Below are positions 41,433 through 49,233 of a stretch of 64,000 nt of DNA, piece by piece. The stretch spans positions 310,001 to 374,000 of the forward strand of contig JBQVOK010000004.1 in assembly GCA_052437175.1 (NCBI GenBank), written 5' to 3'. The position numbers were made by a program, and so were the translations under genes. The DNA is from JACVCJ01 sp052437175 (GTDB lineage Bacteria > Bacteroidota > Bacteroidia > CAIKAF01). Under the pieces are notes generated by a model that was not told the origin of the DNA, did not search any database, and worked only from the letters and a program-made list of their open reading frames with translations. Each line of letters starts with the position of its first letter. Position 1 is the first letter of the stretch.

Positions 41433-41959
41433 ATTTTACATCAAATTTTGTTCGAATATTCAGTACATACAGGACCATGGCCGAAAAAGCGATGGCGCAG
41501 CTGTCCGAAGAGGAGTGGTTCTTTGCGCCCGGGGAAGAAAGTAATTCCGTGGCCGTGATCGTAAAACACATAAACGGTAACCTGCGCTCCCGTTTTACGG
41601 ATTTTTACACGAGCGACGGCGAAAAGTCCGACCGTAACCGCGATTCGGAGTTTGTAACGGAACAGGATACCGTACAAAGCCTGAAGGAAAGCTGGCACAG
41701 GAACTGGGCCATACTCGAAGCATTGCTGCAACAGATGCAGGACAGCGACCTGGAACGTACCGTGTACATACGCGGGGAGGCACACACGGTCTTCGATGCC
41801 CTGCAACGCCAGGTGGCGCATTATGCCTACCATACGGGGCAGATCGTTTATCTGGCCAAGATGATCCGCAATACCGGCTGGCAAACGCTTTCTATTCCGC
41901 GCAACGGCTCGGAGGCCTTTTTCCGGGAGATGATGGCAAAGCATAAACCCGCAAAATAA
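41429..41959 (+). CDS. DinB-like (DUF1572) protein
   Basis: A 176-residue protein with the four-helix DinB/YfiT-like fold of the DUF1572 group. The metal-binding His residues are probably in VIVKHINGN (about 47) and in HYAYHTGQIVY (about 133 and 137), the standard triad spacing. Family members are metal-dependent thiol-S-transferase relatives; their substrates are mostly unknown. It overlaps the SnoaL-like gene by 4 bp and is followed by a bidirectional terminator. Confidence 0.85.
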   Translation: MNFTSNFVRIFSTYRTMAEKAMAQLSEEEWFFAPGEESNSVAVIVKHINGNLRSRFTDFYTSDGEKSDRNRDSEFVTEQDTVQSLKESWHRNWAILEALLQQMQDSDLERTVYIRGEAHTVFDALQRQVAHYAYHTGQIVYLAKMIRNTGWQTLSIPRNGSEAFFREMMAKHKPAK

Positions 41960-41986
41960 AAGAGCCCCGTTCCCGGAGCTCTTTTA
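41957..41986. terminator. bidirectional terminator
   Basis: AAAAGAGC (41958-41965) pairs with GCTCTTTT (41978-41985) around a GC-rich inner stem, with A and T tracts outside. It separates the DinB-like gene from the convergent redoxin gene. Confidence 0.8.
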
Positions 41987-42010
41987 TAGGTTCAGATTTA
42001 GTGTAAATCG

Positions 42011-42838
42011 TTAATTCACTTTAATGAAGGTGGATTTCTGCATGAATTTTTTACCGGCCTCAACCGTTACAAAATAGCTGCCTGCGGCCAGGGCCTGTAT
42101 ATTGAGCGTGTGCGTCTTTTCACCGCTTTGTACGCCGGCTTCGTTTACCAGCAGGGTACGGCCCTGTATATCGGTAATGCGTATCACTACATTTTCTGCC
42201 GAAGGCGTTTCCACGCGGATATTCAGGAAATCGGCCGAAGGGTTGGGATAGATGCTGATCTTAGCGTTCAGACCGCTTTCTTCCACCGAAGTGCTGGCGG
42301 CACAGGCTTTGGGTGTAATGGCTCCCTGAGGAAAGGCGTTTTCCAGGGAAGAAATGGAACTCAGCGGCCAGATGTCGTTCGAGATCATTTTATTGTCCGG
42401 GCCGATGAGGCAGTACGTAGGATAGGCGCTTACCCCGAAAGCTACGTCCACCGCGCCGGAACCACCCTGGCTGCTCACCGCCGGGCAATGTGCCGTAGGA
42501 CCGCCAAACGACGATTCAAAGGCAATTACTTCGGCATTGGAATCACTTCCGTTATTGATGGAAAGAGAAATAACATCGCCGGAATTACAGCCGTATTTTT
42601 CGTAAAAGGCATTGAAGATCGGCGTGGTCTGCTGGCAGGGCGGGCAGGTGTCGAAAAAGAAATCGAGCAGTACATATTTGCCCTGGGCCGTATACGCATG
42701 CAGCGAGTGGGTATTGCCATGTACATCGGTTACCGTAAAATCGGCTACTGTGGACCCGTTGGGGTAATTGGCAGCCTGTGAAAAGGCCTGGAATGTGCAC
42801 AGTGTAGCGAGTGAGAAAAAGAGTAATGTTTTTTTCAT
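42011..42838 (-). CDS. secreted thioredoxin-like protein with T9SS sorting domain
   Basis: A 275-residue exported redoxin. The signal peptide ends QAFSQ (about 1-21). A TlpA/AhpC-TSA-like domain follows, with the redox pair in FFFDTCPPCQQT (CPPC) and the cis-Pro region VSAYPTYCLIG. The last 75 residues (ISIYPNPSADFLNIRVETP to AAGSYFVTVEAG) form a type A T9SS sorting domain. Thioredoxin-fold proteins usually act in the periplasm, so export to the cell surface or outside is unusual. The target is unknown. Confidence 0.87.
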   Translation of the reverse strand: MKKTLLFFSLATLCTFQAFSQAANYPNGSTVADFTVTDVHGNTHSLHAYTAQGKYVLLDFFFDTCPPCQQTTPIFNAFYEKYGCNSGDVISLSINNGSDSNAEVIAFESSFGGPTAHCPAVSSQGGSGAVDVAFGVSAYPTYCLIGPDNKMISNDIWPLSSISSLENAFPQGAITPKACAASTSVEESGLNAKISIYPNPSADFLNIRVETPSAENVVIRITDIQGRTLLVNEAGVQSGEKTHTLNIQALAAGSYFVTVEAGKKFMQKSTFIKVN

Positions 42839-42854
42839 AGGTTTTCAGTTTACT

Positions 42855-42862
42855 CAAAAATA
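42855..42862 (-). promoter_or_regulatory. -7 box of the redoxin gene
   Basis: TATTTTTG on the minus strand (42862-42855) matches TAnnTTTG and lies 16 bp before the ATG at 42838. No -33 element was found. Confidence 0.45.
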
Positions 42863-42998
42863 GCATTTTAAATATATAAAACCTGCGAAACTTGTTGTAT
42901 ATGAGCAATGTCGATGAAAAATACATGTTTCTGTATTTTTTTCGGATAGACAGTTTTAGTCCCGGAAAATCCTTACTGGTAAAGGAGATCACAAGATA

Positions 42999-43634
42999 TT
43001 AAAAGCGAAATTGTACACCTACATTTCCGTAAGATGTATACGGACGTACCTGGAAGCTGAGGTCATTGCTTACGTCAAAGGTGCTCAGGTGCGCATCTAC
43101 CACGGCATCCACGATCTGCAGCAGGTATACGCCGGCCATTACGCCGATGGCAATATCGCGGTTGCGCCGGTAGTAATCGCGGTCGGTAGCGATCTGCTCC
43201 TTGCTGTAATTGGCATAGTCGGGGTGCACCGTATAACCGGGCAGCGGAATTTTGGCCCGGTAAGAATTCCGCGCGCGCGCAAAATTGATCTGGTTGCTGG
43301 CCAGGAAATAGGATGCTCCGGCAAAAGCGCCGTATACGATAGGCAGCTTCCAGTAGCGGCGGTTATAGATCTGGCCAAGCCCCGGCAGTCCCACGGCCAT
43401 CCAGGTGGCTTTTACAGGATCGCGTGGGGGGCGTATCTTTTTTATTTTAGGGCCTTTGGCCGCCACCGTATCCGAAGTGATGACCAGATTGCCGGTCTTT
43501 ACGGTGTCTTTACGTACATTGCCGCTGTCGGCGGGCATATTGCCGGTGCGCTGGGCCTGTGCCATATATACGGTTGACAGGCATAAGAATATACCTGGCA
43601 ACATTTTGTGTATTATCGTTTTATAGATACTCAA
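42999..43634 (-). CDS. DUF5683 membrane protein
   Basis: A 211-residue protein of the DUF5683 family. It has a signal-like N-terminus (1-27), a Lys/Pro-rich linker and the conserved TWMAVGLPGLGQIYNRRYWK segment, followed by hydrophobic stretches IVYGAFAGASYFLA and IGVMAGVYLLQIVDAVVDA. Family genes commonly lie next to parB in Bacteroidota, as here (10-bp gap). A role in envelope or cell-cycle coordination has been guessed from that context but is not shown. Confidence 0.82.
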   Translation of the reverse strand: MSIYKTIIHKMLPGIFLCLSTVYMAQAQRTGNMPADSGNVRKDTVKTGNLVITSDTVAAKGPKIKKIRPPRDPVKATWMAVGLPGLGQIYNRRYWKLPIVYGAFAGASYFLASNQINFARARNSYRAKIPLPGYTVHPDYANYSKEQIATDRDYYRRNRDIAIGVMAGVYLLQIVDAVVDAHLSTFDVSNDLSFQVRPYTSYGNVGVQFRF

Positions 43635-43644
43635 ACCGGTGTTT

Positions 43645-44532
43645 TTAATCGAGCAGCGATAAAATACGGTCGAGGTCTTCTTTGGAATTATAACTGATCA
43701 CAATTTTTCCCTTGCCGTTGCGGCTGTCTTTGATCTCGACATTGGTATGGAAAAAATCGTTCAGCTTTTCTACTTCGCTGGTATAATCGGAGCCGGGAGC
43801 CTGTACGGCGCTTACGCCGGCTTCCTCTTTGCCTTCTTTGGCGGTTTTGCGCACCAGTTCTTCCACGGCGCGTACGGAAAGGCCCTCTTCGATCACTTTA
43901 TCCAGGATCTGTACCTGTTTTTTAGGATCGGCAATGTTTACCAGGGCGCGGGCATGGCCCATGGAAAGCAGCTGCTGGCGCAGGGCCAGTTTTATTTCGT
44001 CGGGGAGTTTCAGCAGGCGCAGGTAGTTGGCTACCGTTGCACGCTCTTTTCCCACGCGTTCGCTCAGTTTTTCCTGTGTCAGGTTGCATTCTTCCATCAG
44101 GCGCTGGTAATTGATGGCCACCTCGATGGGGTTCAGGTTCTCGCGGTGTGTATTTTCGATGAGCGCCATTTCCAGCATGCCCTGGTCGTCGGCAGTGCGC
44201 ACGTAGGCGGGTATTTCTTCCAGCCCGGCCTCTTTCGAAGCTCTCCAGCGGCGTTCTCCGCTGATAAGCTGGTATTTACCGGCCGATAATTTACGTACGG
44301 TGATGGGCTGAATAAGACCGTGCACCTTGATGCTGTCGGCCAGTTCGTTCAGGGCTTCCTCGCTGAATTCACTGCGGGGCTGAAACGGGTTCGGCTCGAT
44401 CTGCGACAGGGGAATGGCCGCCACCGCCGTCGGTTTTTTCTCCGCGGCTTCGGGGCTCAAAAATTCGGCCGGCTCCTGTGTGGCCAGCAATGCACTTAAT
44501 CCTCTTCCAAGTCCTTTTTTCTTTGCGTTCAT
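43645..44532 (-). CDS. parB: chromosome-partitioning protein ParB
   Basis: A 295-residue ParB/Spo0J protein that binds parS, hydrolyses CTP and loads as a sliding clamp to segregate the chromosome origin. The N-terminal CTPase domain contains ISGERRWRASKEAG and ENTHRENLNPIEVA. The central HTH is in YQRLMEECNLTQEKLSERVG, and the C-terminal dimerisation region is present. The parA stop is 3 bp upstream. It is one operon with parA and DUF5683. Confidence 0.95.
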   Translation of the reverse strand: MNAKKKGLGRGLSALLATQEPAEFLSPEAAEKKPTAVAAIPLSQIEPNPFQPRSEFSEEALNELADSIKVHGLIQPITVRKLSAGKYQLISGERRWRASKEAGLEEIPAYVRTADDQGMLEMALIENTHRENLNPIEVAINYQRLMEECNLTQEKLSERVGKERATVANYLRLLKLPDEIKLALRQQLLSMGHARALVNIADPKKQVQILDKVIEEGLSVRAVEELVRKTAKEGKEEAGVSAVQAPGSDYTSEVEKLNDFFHTNVEIKDSRNGKGKIVISYNSKEDLDRILSLLD

Positions 44533-44535
44533 CTT

Positions 44536-45342
44536 TTATTCGGTAGCGATCTTTTTATCAGCGTTTTTGATGCGTGTCATTTCATTGTTCTGCAGGATCT
44601 CACGGGCCAGGTCCAGGTAATTCTGCGAACCTTTGCTCTCGATATCGTACATGATCACCGATTCGCCGTGGCTGGGCGCTTCACCCAGGGTGGTGTTACG
44701 GTGGATCATGGTCTCGAACACCAGGTTCTCGAAATTGGTCTGTACGTCCTCGGCCACCTGGTTGCTCAGGCGCAGACGTTTATCGAACATGGTAAGCAGT
44801 ATGCCTTCAATGATCAGGTTCTCGTTCAGGCGGTGCTGCACGATCTTGATGGTATTCAGCAGTTTGCCCAGACCTTCGAGGGCAAAATACTCACACTGAA
44901 CAGGAACCACCAGGCTGTCGGACGCGGTAAGGGCGTTCACGGTAACCAGGCCCAGGGAAGGAGAGCAGTCGATGATGATAAAATCGTAGTCGCCGCGTAT
45001 CTGGTCGATCACTTTCTTCATCATGAATTCCCGCTCGGGCATTTCTACCATTTCGAGTTCGGCACCCACCAGGTCGATATGCGCCGGGATAATATCCAGG
45101 TTCGGGGTACCCGATTTCAGGATGATATCCGCCGGTTTGGCCTCATTCAGCATACAATCGTAAATACTGGACTTGATATTGTGCTGGTCGAAACCGATGC
45201 CCGAAGTGGCATTGGCCTGAGGATCGGCGTCAATGATCAGGGTCTTGTACTCCAGTACGGCGAGCGCGGCAGAAAGGTTAATGGCTGTGGTGGTCTTTCC
45301 GACGCCGCCTTTTTGATTGGCTATTGAGATAACTTTTCCCAT
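44536..45342 (-). CDS. parA: chromosome-partitioning ATPase ParA/Soj
   Basis: A 268-residue deviant-Walker ATPase acting with ParB in origin segregation. The Walker A motif is KGGVGKTT (11-18), with the signature Lys11. Walker A' and B regions are TLIIDADPQANAT and DFIIIDCSPSLGLVT. Length and content match the chromosomal Soj type (no N-terminal HTH), so it is not a plasmid ParA. It is the first gene of the operon with parB and DUF5683. Confidence 0.95.
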   Translation of the reverse strand: MGKVISIANQKGGVGKTTTAINLSAALAVLEYKTLIIDADPQANATSGIGFDQHNIKSSIYDCMLNEAKPADIILKSGTPNLDIIPAHIDLVGAELEMVEMPEREFMMKKVIDQIRGDYDFIIIDCSPSLGLVTVNALTASDSLVVPVQCEYFALEGLGKLLNTIKIVQHRLNENLIIEGILLTMFDKRLRLSNQVAEDVQTNFENLVFETMIHRNTTLGEAPSHGESVIMYDIESKGSQNYLDLAREILQNNEMTRIKNADKKIATE

Positions 45343-45384
45343 TCAGGTTTGATCTTTTATTTTTGTGCTCGATAATTATGTACG

Positions 45385-45392
45385 CAAAAGTA
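45385..45392 (-). promoter_or_regulatory. -7 box of the parAB operon
   Basis: TACTTTTG on the minus strand (45392-45385) matches TAnnTTTG and lies 42 bp before the parA ATG. A clear -33 TTG is not present. Confidence 0.45.
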
Positions 45393-45439
45393 ACGATTTT
45401 GACACGCTTTTCTTTTGACCGTTTTAAATATTTTGCATT

Positions 45440-45976
45440 TTGATTGATAATCAATATATAACAATTATTTCGGGCAGCCCCCGTACCGACAGCAATACCC
45501 GCAAAGTGACCAATACCTACGGCCGCCTGGCCCGGGAACGCAACCTGCAGGTGAAAGTGCTTGATCTGCTGTCACTTCCGCCCGAAACCCTGTTCCATAA
45601 CCAGGTAATGGGCCTCGGCAACCGGCAGCTGGACGAATGGGTGGACGAATACATAGTGCCGGCCACTACGCTCGTGTTCATTTTCCCGGAGTACAACGGC
45701 AGCTTTCCCGGACTGCTCAAAAGCTTTGTGGACGGGGTAAACCCCGACCTGTTCCGGGGCAAGAAAGTGGCCATGGTAGGTGTGGCCACCGGCCGGGCAG
45801 GCAACCTGCGGGGTATGGACCACCTGCAGATGGTGATGCACCACCTGGGCGCCTGGGTGCTGCCCCTGAACCTGCCCATCAGCCGCGTACATACGCTGAG
45901 CGATGAAAACGAGATCACCGACCCCGCTACGCTCAATGCCTTACATTTGCATATCGAAAAACTACTTCAATACTAA
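45440..45976 (+). CDS. NAD(P)H-dependent FMN reductase-like protein
   Basis: A 178-residue flavodoxin-fold oxidoreductase. The FMN phosphate loop is ISGSPRTDSNTRK (about 10-22), and the PEYNGSFPGLLKSFVDG motif is typical of NADPH-dependent FMN/quinone/azo reductases. It begins with TTG at 45440, since no ATG or GTG precedes the phosphate loop. A palindrome TTGATT-GAT-AATCAA covers this start and may influence translation or regulation. DoxX follows after 6 bp, so the two probably form an operon. Confidence 0.87.
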   Translation: MIDNQYITIISGSPRTDSNTRKVTNTYGRLARERNLQVKVLDLLSLPPETLFHNQVMGLGNRQLDEWVDEYIVPATTLVFIFPEYNGSFPGLLKSFVDGVNPDLFRGKKVAMVGVATGRAGNLRGMDHLQMVMHHLGAWVLPLNLPISRVHTLSDENEITDPATLNALHLHIEKLLQY

Positions 45977-45982
45977 GAGACC

Positions 45983-46408
45983 ATGAAAGAACTTTTTACC
46001 CCGGAATGCATTACCGCCACCCTGCGCTTTTTCTCCTTTGCCATACTGGCCGTACTGTTCATACAGTCGGGCTTTGACAAGGTATTCGACTGGAAAGGCA
46101 ACCTGGGCTGGCTCAAAGGCCATTTTTCCCAAACTATTTTCAAAGGCTCGGTGCCCCTGCTGCTGGGTGTGGTAACCCTGCTCGAGATCGCTTCCGGGCT
46201 GGCTTCGGCCGGCGGAGCACTGAGCATACTGCTGCCCGGACGTACCGAAACCGCCGTACAGCTGGGTGCCCTGGGCGCTTTCCTGGCCCTGGCCGCACTG
46301 CTCTGCCTCTTTACCGGGCAACGGATCGCCAAAGATTATGCCGGTGCGGGCGGACTGGTGCCCTACATGCTGCTGGCCGGCTTTACCCTGTGGCTTTGTA
46401 CGCTGTAA
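45983..46408 (+). CDS. DoxX-family membrane protein
   Basis: A 141-residue inner-membrane protein with four predicted helices (LRFFSFAILAVLFIQSGFDK, VPLLLGVVTLLEIASGLA, LGALGAFLALAALLCLFTG, VPYMLLAGFTLWLCTL). This is the DoxX/DoxD layout. Members have been linked to oxidative-stress defence and quinol-related redox processes. It is 6 bp downstream of the FMN reductase, a pairing that fits a redox role. Confidence 0.82.
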   Translation: MKELFTPECITATLRFFSFAILAVLFIQSGFDKVFDWKGNLGWLKGHFSQTIFKGSVPLLLGVVTLLEIASGLASAGGALSILLPGRTETAVQLGALGAFLALAALLCLFTGQRIAKDYAGAGGLVPYMLLAGFTLWLCTL

Positions 46409-46435
46409 ACGCGGATCCCGCTTTTTTTGCTATAC

Positions 46436-46730
46436 TTGCATATCCGCCTGCATACGCACATATACCTTCATGGCCTGTGGCTTCTGCTGCTGTGCCTGGC
46501 CGGCTGTGCCAAAGACAAGGCCAACCCGCCGCTGAGCGATGCCGAAAAACAGCTGTTGGGTACCTGCAGCGCAGGTGGATTCCAAGCTGTTTATGTACAG
46601 TGGTTCCGAATATTACGATGTAGTGTTCAGCGACAGTACGCAGATGGAATTAGGTTTCCCCAGCCTGCATTTTCCGCTTCAGGGGGCAGACCCTGGCAGG
46701 ACCTATCGCTTCAAAATGGAAAAACAATAA
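46436..46730 (+). pseudogene. frameshifted lipoprotein, probably lipocalin-like
   Basis: The 5' part in one frame reads LHGLWLLLLCLAGCAKDK, a lipoprotein signal with lipobox LAGC, then LSDAEKQLLGT. The 3' part continues in the frame +1 from about 46570 as VDSKLFMYSGSEYYDVVF and ends at TAA 46730. Joining the two gives a compact secreted protein with an LLGTW-like lipocalin opening, broken at GGTACCTGCAGCGCAGG. Possible starts are TTG at 46427 or 46436, and TATACTTG at 46431 resembles a -7 box. A sequencing error remains possible. Confidence 0.5.
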
Positions 46731-46837
46731 ATTTATACGCTTGAAATTCAGGTTTTTGTGATATTATTTTAAGAAAAAAGCACCCGGCACGTCACAAAAA
46801 TACCTGCTGCTCGTCATTCCTGTAAACAGCAACGCAT

Positions 46838-47323
46838 TTGAAACCACTGGAACAACTTGTCTCGATCCGCGGAAAACTGGTTCGCTTTGCCCGGAGTGTG
46901 GTCCGCGATGAGGAAGACGCCAAAGATGTGGTCCAGGACTGTTTTCTGAAGCTGCACCAGATGAACGGGGAGCTGGACAAAGTGGAAAATATCGAATCGT
47001 TTGCCATGCGCATGGTCAAGAACCGGGGCCTCGATCTGCTGAAGAAAAAGAAACCCGAAAGCTGGAGCGGCGACGAAGAGCTCTCCGTTACCTTCCAGGA
47101 CGCACAGCGCATTATGGAAGCCCGCGAGGGGGTGGAACGCCTGCACCGTTGCCTGGAATTCCTGGGCGAAAAGCAACGGCAGGTATTTTACCTCCGCGAG
47201 ATCGAAGGATACGAATTCCGGGAAATATCCGAGATCATGGGGCTGAGCGAAGACGCCGTGCGTGCCAACCTTTCCCGGGCAAGAACACACCTATTCTCTA
47301 TCTACAAAATGCATACGTTATGA
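46838..47323 (+). CDS. ECF-type RNA polymerase sigma factor
   Basis: A 161-residue sigma-70 family factor. Region 2 spans VRFARSVVRDEEDAKDVVQD and FLKLHQM. Region 4 spans LEFLGEKQRQVFYLREIEGY, EFREISEIMGLSEDAVRANL and the following SRARTHL. The start is TTG at 46838; no ATG precedes the conserved region. Its stop overlaps the next ATG (ATGA). The downstream membrane protein is the presumed anti-sigma factor, and the two DUF4252 proteins after it are the likely regulon core. Confidence 0.9.
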   Translation: MKPLEQLVSIRGKLVRFARSVVRDEEDAKDVVQDCFLKLHQMNGELDKVENIESFAMRMVKNRGLDLLKKKKPESWSGDEELSVTFQDAQRIMEAREGVERLHRCLEFLGEKQRQVFYLREIEGYEFREISEIMGLSEDAVRANLSRARTHLFSIYKMHTL

Positions 47324-47811
47324 AAGAGCTGCTGAACAAATACCTGGCCGGGGAAACCACCCGCGAAGAGGAAGAAACGCTGAAACGTTTCTACGCAGCC
47401 CATCCTGAACGGGAAGAAAGCCTGTACTTCAGCGACCTGGAACAGTACCGCAGCAGCGTTGTTCCGGAAACGCAGCCGCAGAAAAAGCGCCGGACCCTCA
47501 GCCTGGTACTCTGGCCCGCTACCGCAGCCGCCGCAGCCATATTGTTTGCATTTGTACTGCTGAATCGTTCGCAGCGCACTGAACCCGCCGATGAACGTAA
47601 ATACGTGTCCGAAGTACTCGTGTCCGACAATATCCGCGGTGAGATCACCGATGAGCAGCTGGCCCTGCAGCAGACCGAAAAAGCCCTGGCCTTCGTGTCC
47701 CGTAAAATGAACAAAGGCCTCAAAGGCATGAACAAAATGAAAAAATTCCAGGAAGGCGTAGATAAGATCGAAGCTTCCGCAAAACCTAAAAACAACAGCA
47801 ATGAAAAATAG
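47320..47811 (+). CDS. predicted membrane-bound anti-sigma factor
   Basis: A 163-residue protein with a 60-residue cytoplasmic part (LLNKYLAGETTREEEETLKR, the opening typical of anti-sigma factors), one membrane helix at about 68-85 (LSLVLWPATAAAAAILFAFV) and a periplasmic Lys/Met-rich tail. It begins at the ATG overlapping the sigma-factor stop. A much longer frame starting at 47149 is ignored because it runs through the sigma gene. It overlaps the next gene by 11 bp. Anti-sigma function is inferred from position and topology. Confidence 0.72.
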   Translation: MKELLNKYLAGETTREEEETLKRFYAAHPEREESLYFSDLEQYRSSVVPETQPQKKRRTLSLVLWPATAAAAAILFAFVLLNRSQRTEPADERKYVSEVLVSDNIRGEITDEQLALQQTEKALAFVSRKMNKGLKGMNKMKKFQEGVDKIEASAKPKNNSNEK

Positions 47812-48367
47812 ACTCTCAGCCGTACTCGTAGCCCTTGTGCTGCTTTGTACACCTGTGCTCGGCATGGCACAGAGCATTTCGCTCGACTTTGTAAAGAAAT
47901 ACGAAAACAAAAAGGGGATAACGCTCATCAGCATTTCGCCCTACATGTTCCGCCTGCTCTCCAAGATCGAGTCCTCAGACCCCGAATACAAGAACGTAAA
48001 GAGCTTTGCCTCACAGATCCATTCCTTTGTGATCCTGATCGACGAAAACACGGGCGATTCCAAGCTCGACGGAGAGGTGCGCCTGTTGCAGACCTCGCTG
48101 GAAAAAGCCGGTTACCAGGACCTGATGACCATCAAGAGCGACGAGGAATCCATCCGCTTCCAGGTGATCGAAAAGAACGGCCGCATCCAGGAGTTCATCA
48201 TGAGCATCGTGGGCGAGGAGAACCTGGTGATGATCCTTAAGGGTGACTTTAACCTGGACGAACTGCTGAACATCTCCGACGATATGGACATCGAAGGTAT
48301 GGACCGCGTAAAAGAACTCGATACCAAAGGCGAAAAGGGCGATAAAGGCGCTAAAGGTTCCAAGTAA
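47801..48367 (+). CDS. DUF4252 exported protein with collagen-like tail
   Basis: A 188-residue exported protein of the DUF4252 family. The signal peptide ends LGMAQ (about 1-24). The family core includes ITLISISPYMFRLLSKIE, FVILIDENTG and FIMSIVGEENLVMILKGDF. The last residues GEKGDKGAKGSK form four Gly-x-x triplets, a short collagen-like tail not usual for the family. DUF4252 proteins are of unknown function but are often paired behind ECF sigma operons in Bacteroidota, as here. Confidence 0.85.
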   Translation: MKNRLSAVLVALVLLCTPVLGMAQSISLDFVKKYENKKGITLISISPYMFRLLSKIESSDPEYKNVKSFASQIHSFVILIDENTGDSKLDGEVRLLQTSLEKAGYQDLMTIKSDEESIRFQVIEKNGRIQEFIMSIVGEENLVMILKGDFNLDELLNISDDMDIEGMDRVKELDTKGEKGDKGAKGSK

Positions 48368-48390
48368 TTAACCCTGTTAAAACTCAGTGT

Positions 48391-48933
48391 ATGAAAAGTA
48401 TGTTCGTAAAACAATACATCCTGCCGGCACTACTGCTGTGCCTTATCCTCGGAGGCAGTTCCTGCGCCCCGCGTACGCTCGACGGTTTTTACCAGAAATA
48501 CCGTTACGAAGGCGAAAGTGAACGCATTGCCCTTTCCATGGCCTGGATACGTCCGCTTACCGGGCTGATCCCGAAAGAAGACCGCGGCGAAGTGAAATCG
48601 GTGCTCAGCAAAATGAAGAGCATGAAGGTGATGACCCTGAACCTGAAAGAGAACAGCCTGCCCAAAGCCCGCAGCGAAATGAGCGGTATTATGCAGGAAC
48701 GCAGTTTCGAAGAACTGATGACCGTGAGCTCGGAGGAAGAACTGGTAAAGATCATGCTGCGCAAAGGCCGCAAAGACCGTAAAGAAGTGATCCTGGTGGC
48801 CATGTCCGGTACCGAGGTAAGCATCGTGGACTTTAAGCTCCGCCTGTCCGACAGCGATATCCAGAGCCTGCTCAGCGAAACCATGGACATGCACAAAGAC
48901 AATAAAAAGAAAAACAATAACCCTGAAGAGTAA
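48391..48933 (+). CDS. DUF4252 lipoprotein
   Basis: A 180-residue paralogue of the preceding gene. It has a lipoprotein signal with GGSSC as lipobox (Cys near residue 25), then a DUF4252 core (ERIALSMAWIRPLTGLIP, VILVAMSGTEVSIVDFKLRL) and a Lys/Asn-rich tail. It should be anchored in the outer or inner membrane. It is last in the sigma operon and is followed by a strong terminator. Confidence 0.85.
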   Translation: MKSMFVKQYILPALLLCLILGGSSCAPRTLDGFYQKYRYEGESERIALSMAWIRPLTGLIPKEDRGEVKSVLSKMKSMKVMTLNLKENSLPKARSEMSGIMQERSFEELMTVSSEEELVKIMLRKGRKDRKEVILVAMSGTEVSIVDFKLRLSDSDIQSLLSETMDMHKDNKKKNNNPEE

Positions 48934-48985
48934 TCTTTTTCCGTAGCGCAGTACGGGGATACACATTCCGAAATTTTCGGGGTTG

Positions 48986-49018
48986 AAAGCAGCGGTCATT
49001 CGGTCGCTGCTTTTTTTT
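48986..49018 (+). terminator. intrinsic terminator of the sigma operon
   Basis: AGCAGCG (48988-48994) pairs with CGCTGCT (49005-49011), and eight T follow. Confidence 0.9.
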
Positions 49019-49119
49019 GTTTCTGGTATTCAGCCTATTGTAATTTAAAATTAAGGAATTTTAACTAAATTAGACCAAAATATTGATTTTTTCATAAAAA
49101 AAGTTAAACTTTGCCCTGT

Positions 49120-49127
49120 TATATTTG
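49120..49127 (+). promoter_or_regulatory. -7 box upstream of the beta-propeller gene
   Basis: TATATTTG matches the Bacteroidota -7 consensus and lies 106 bp before the ATG at 49234. The -33 element is not obvious. Confidence 0.45.
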
Positions 49128-49233
49128 TAAGGTGTTGAAAATGAATGATTCGTATATTCATCGAAAGCGCCACTCAAACACAAGTATTTACCCGCCCCCT
49201 GAAATCTAAAAAACAAACAAACCTAAACAACAG

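Noticed and set aside
42999..45440. parS site near parAB
   Set aside because: I looked for a GTTCCACGTGGAAC- or TGTTTCACGTGAAACA-like palindrome and found none here; it may lie outside the window.
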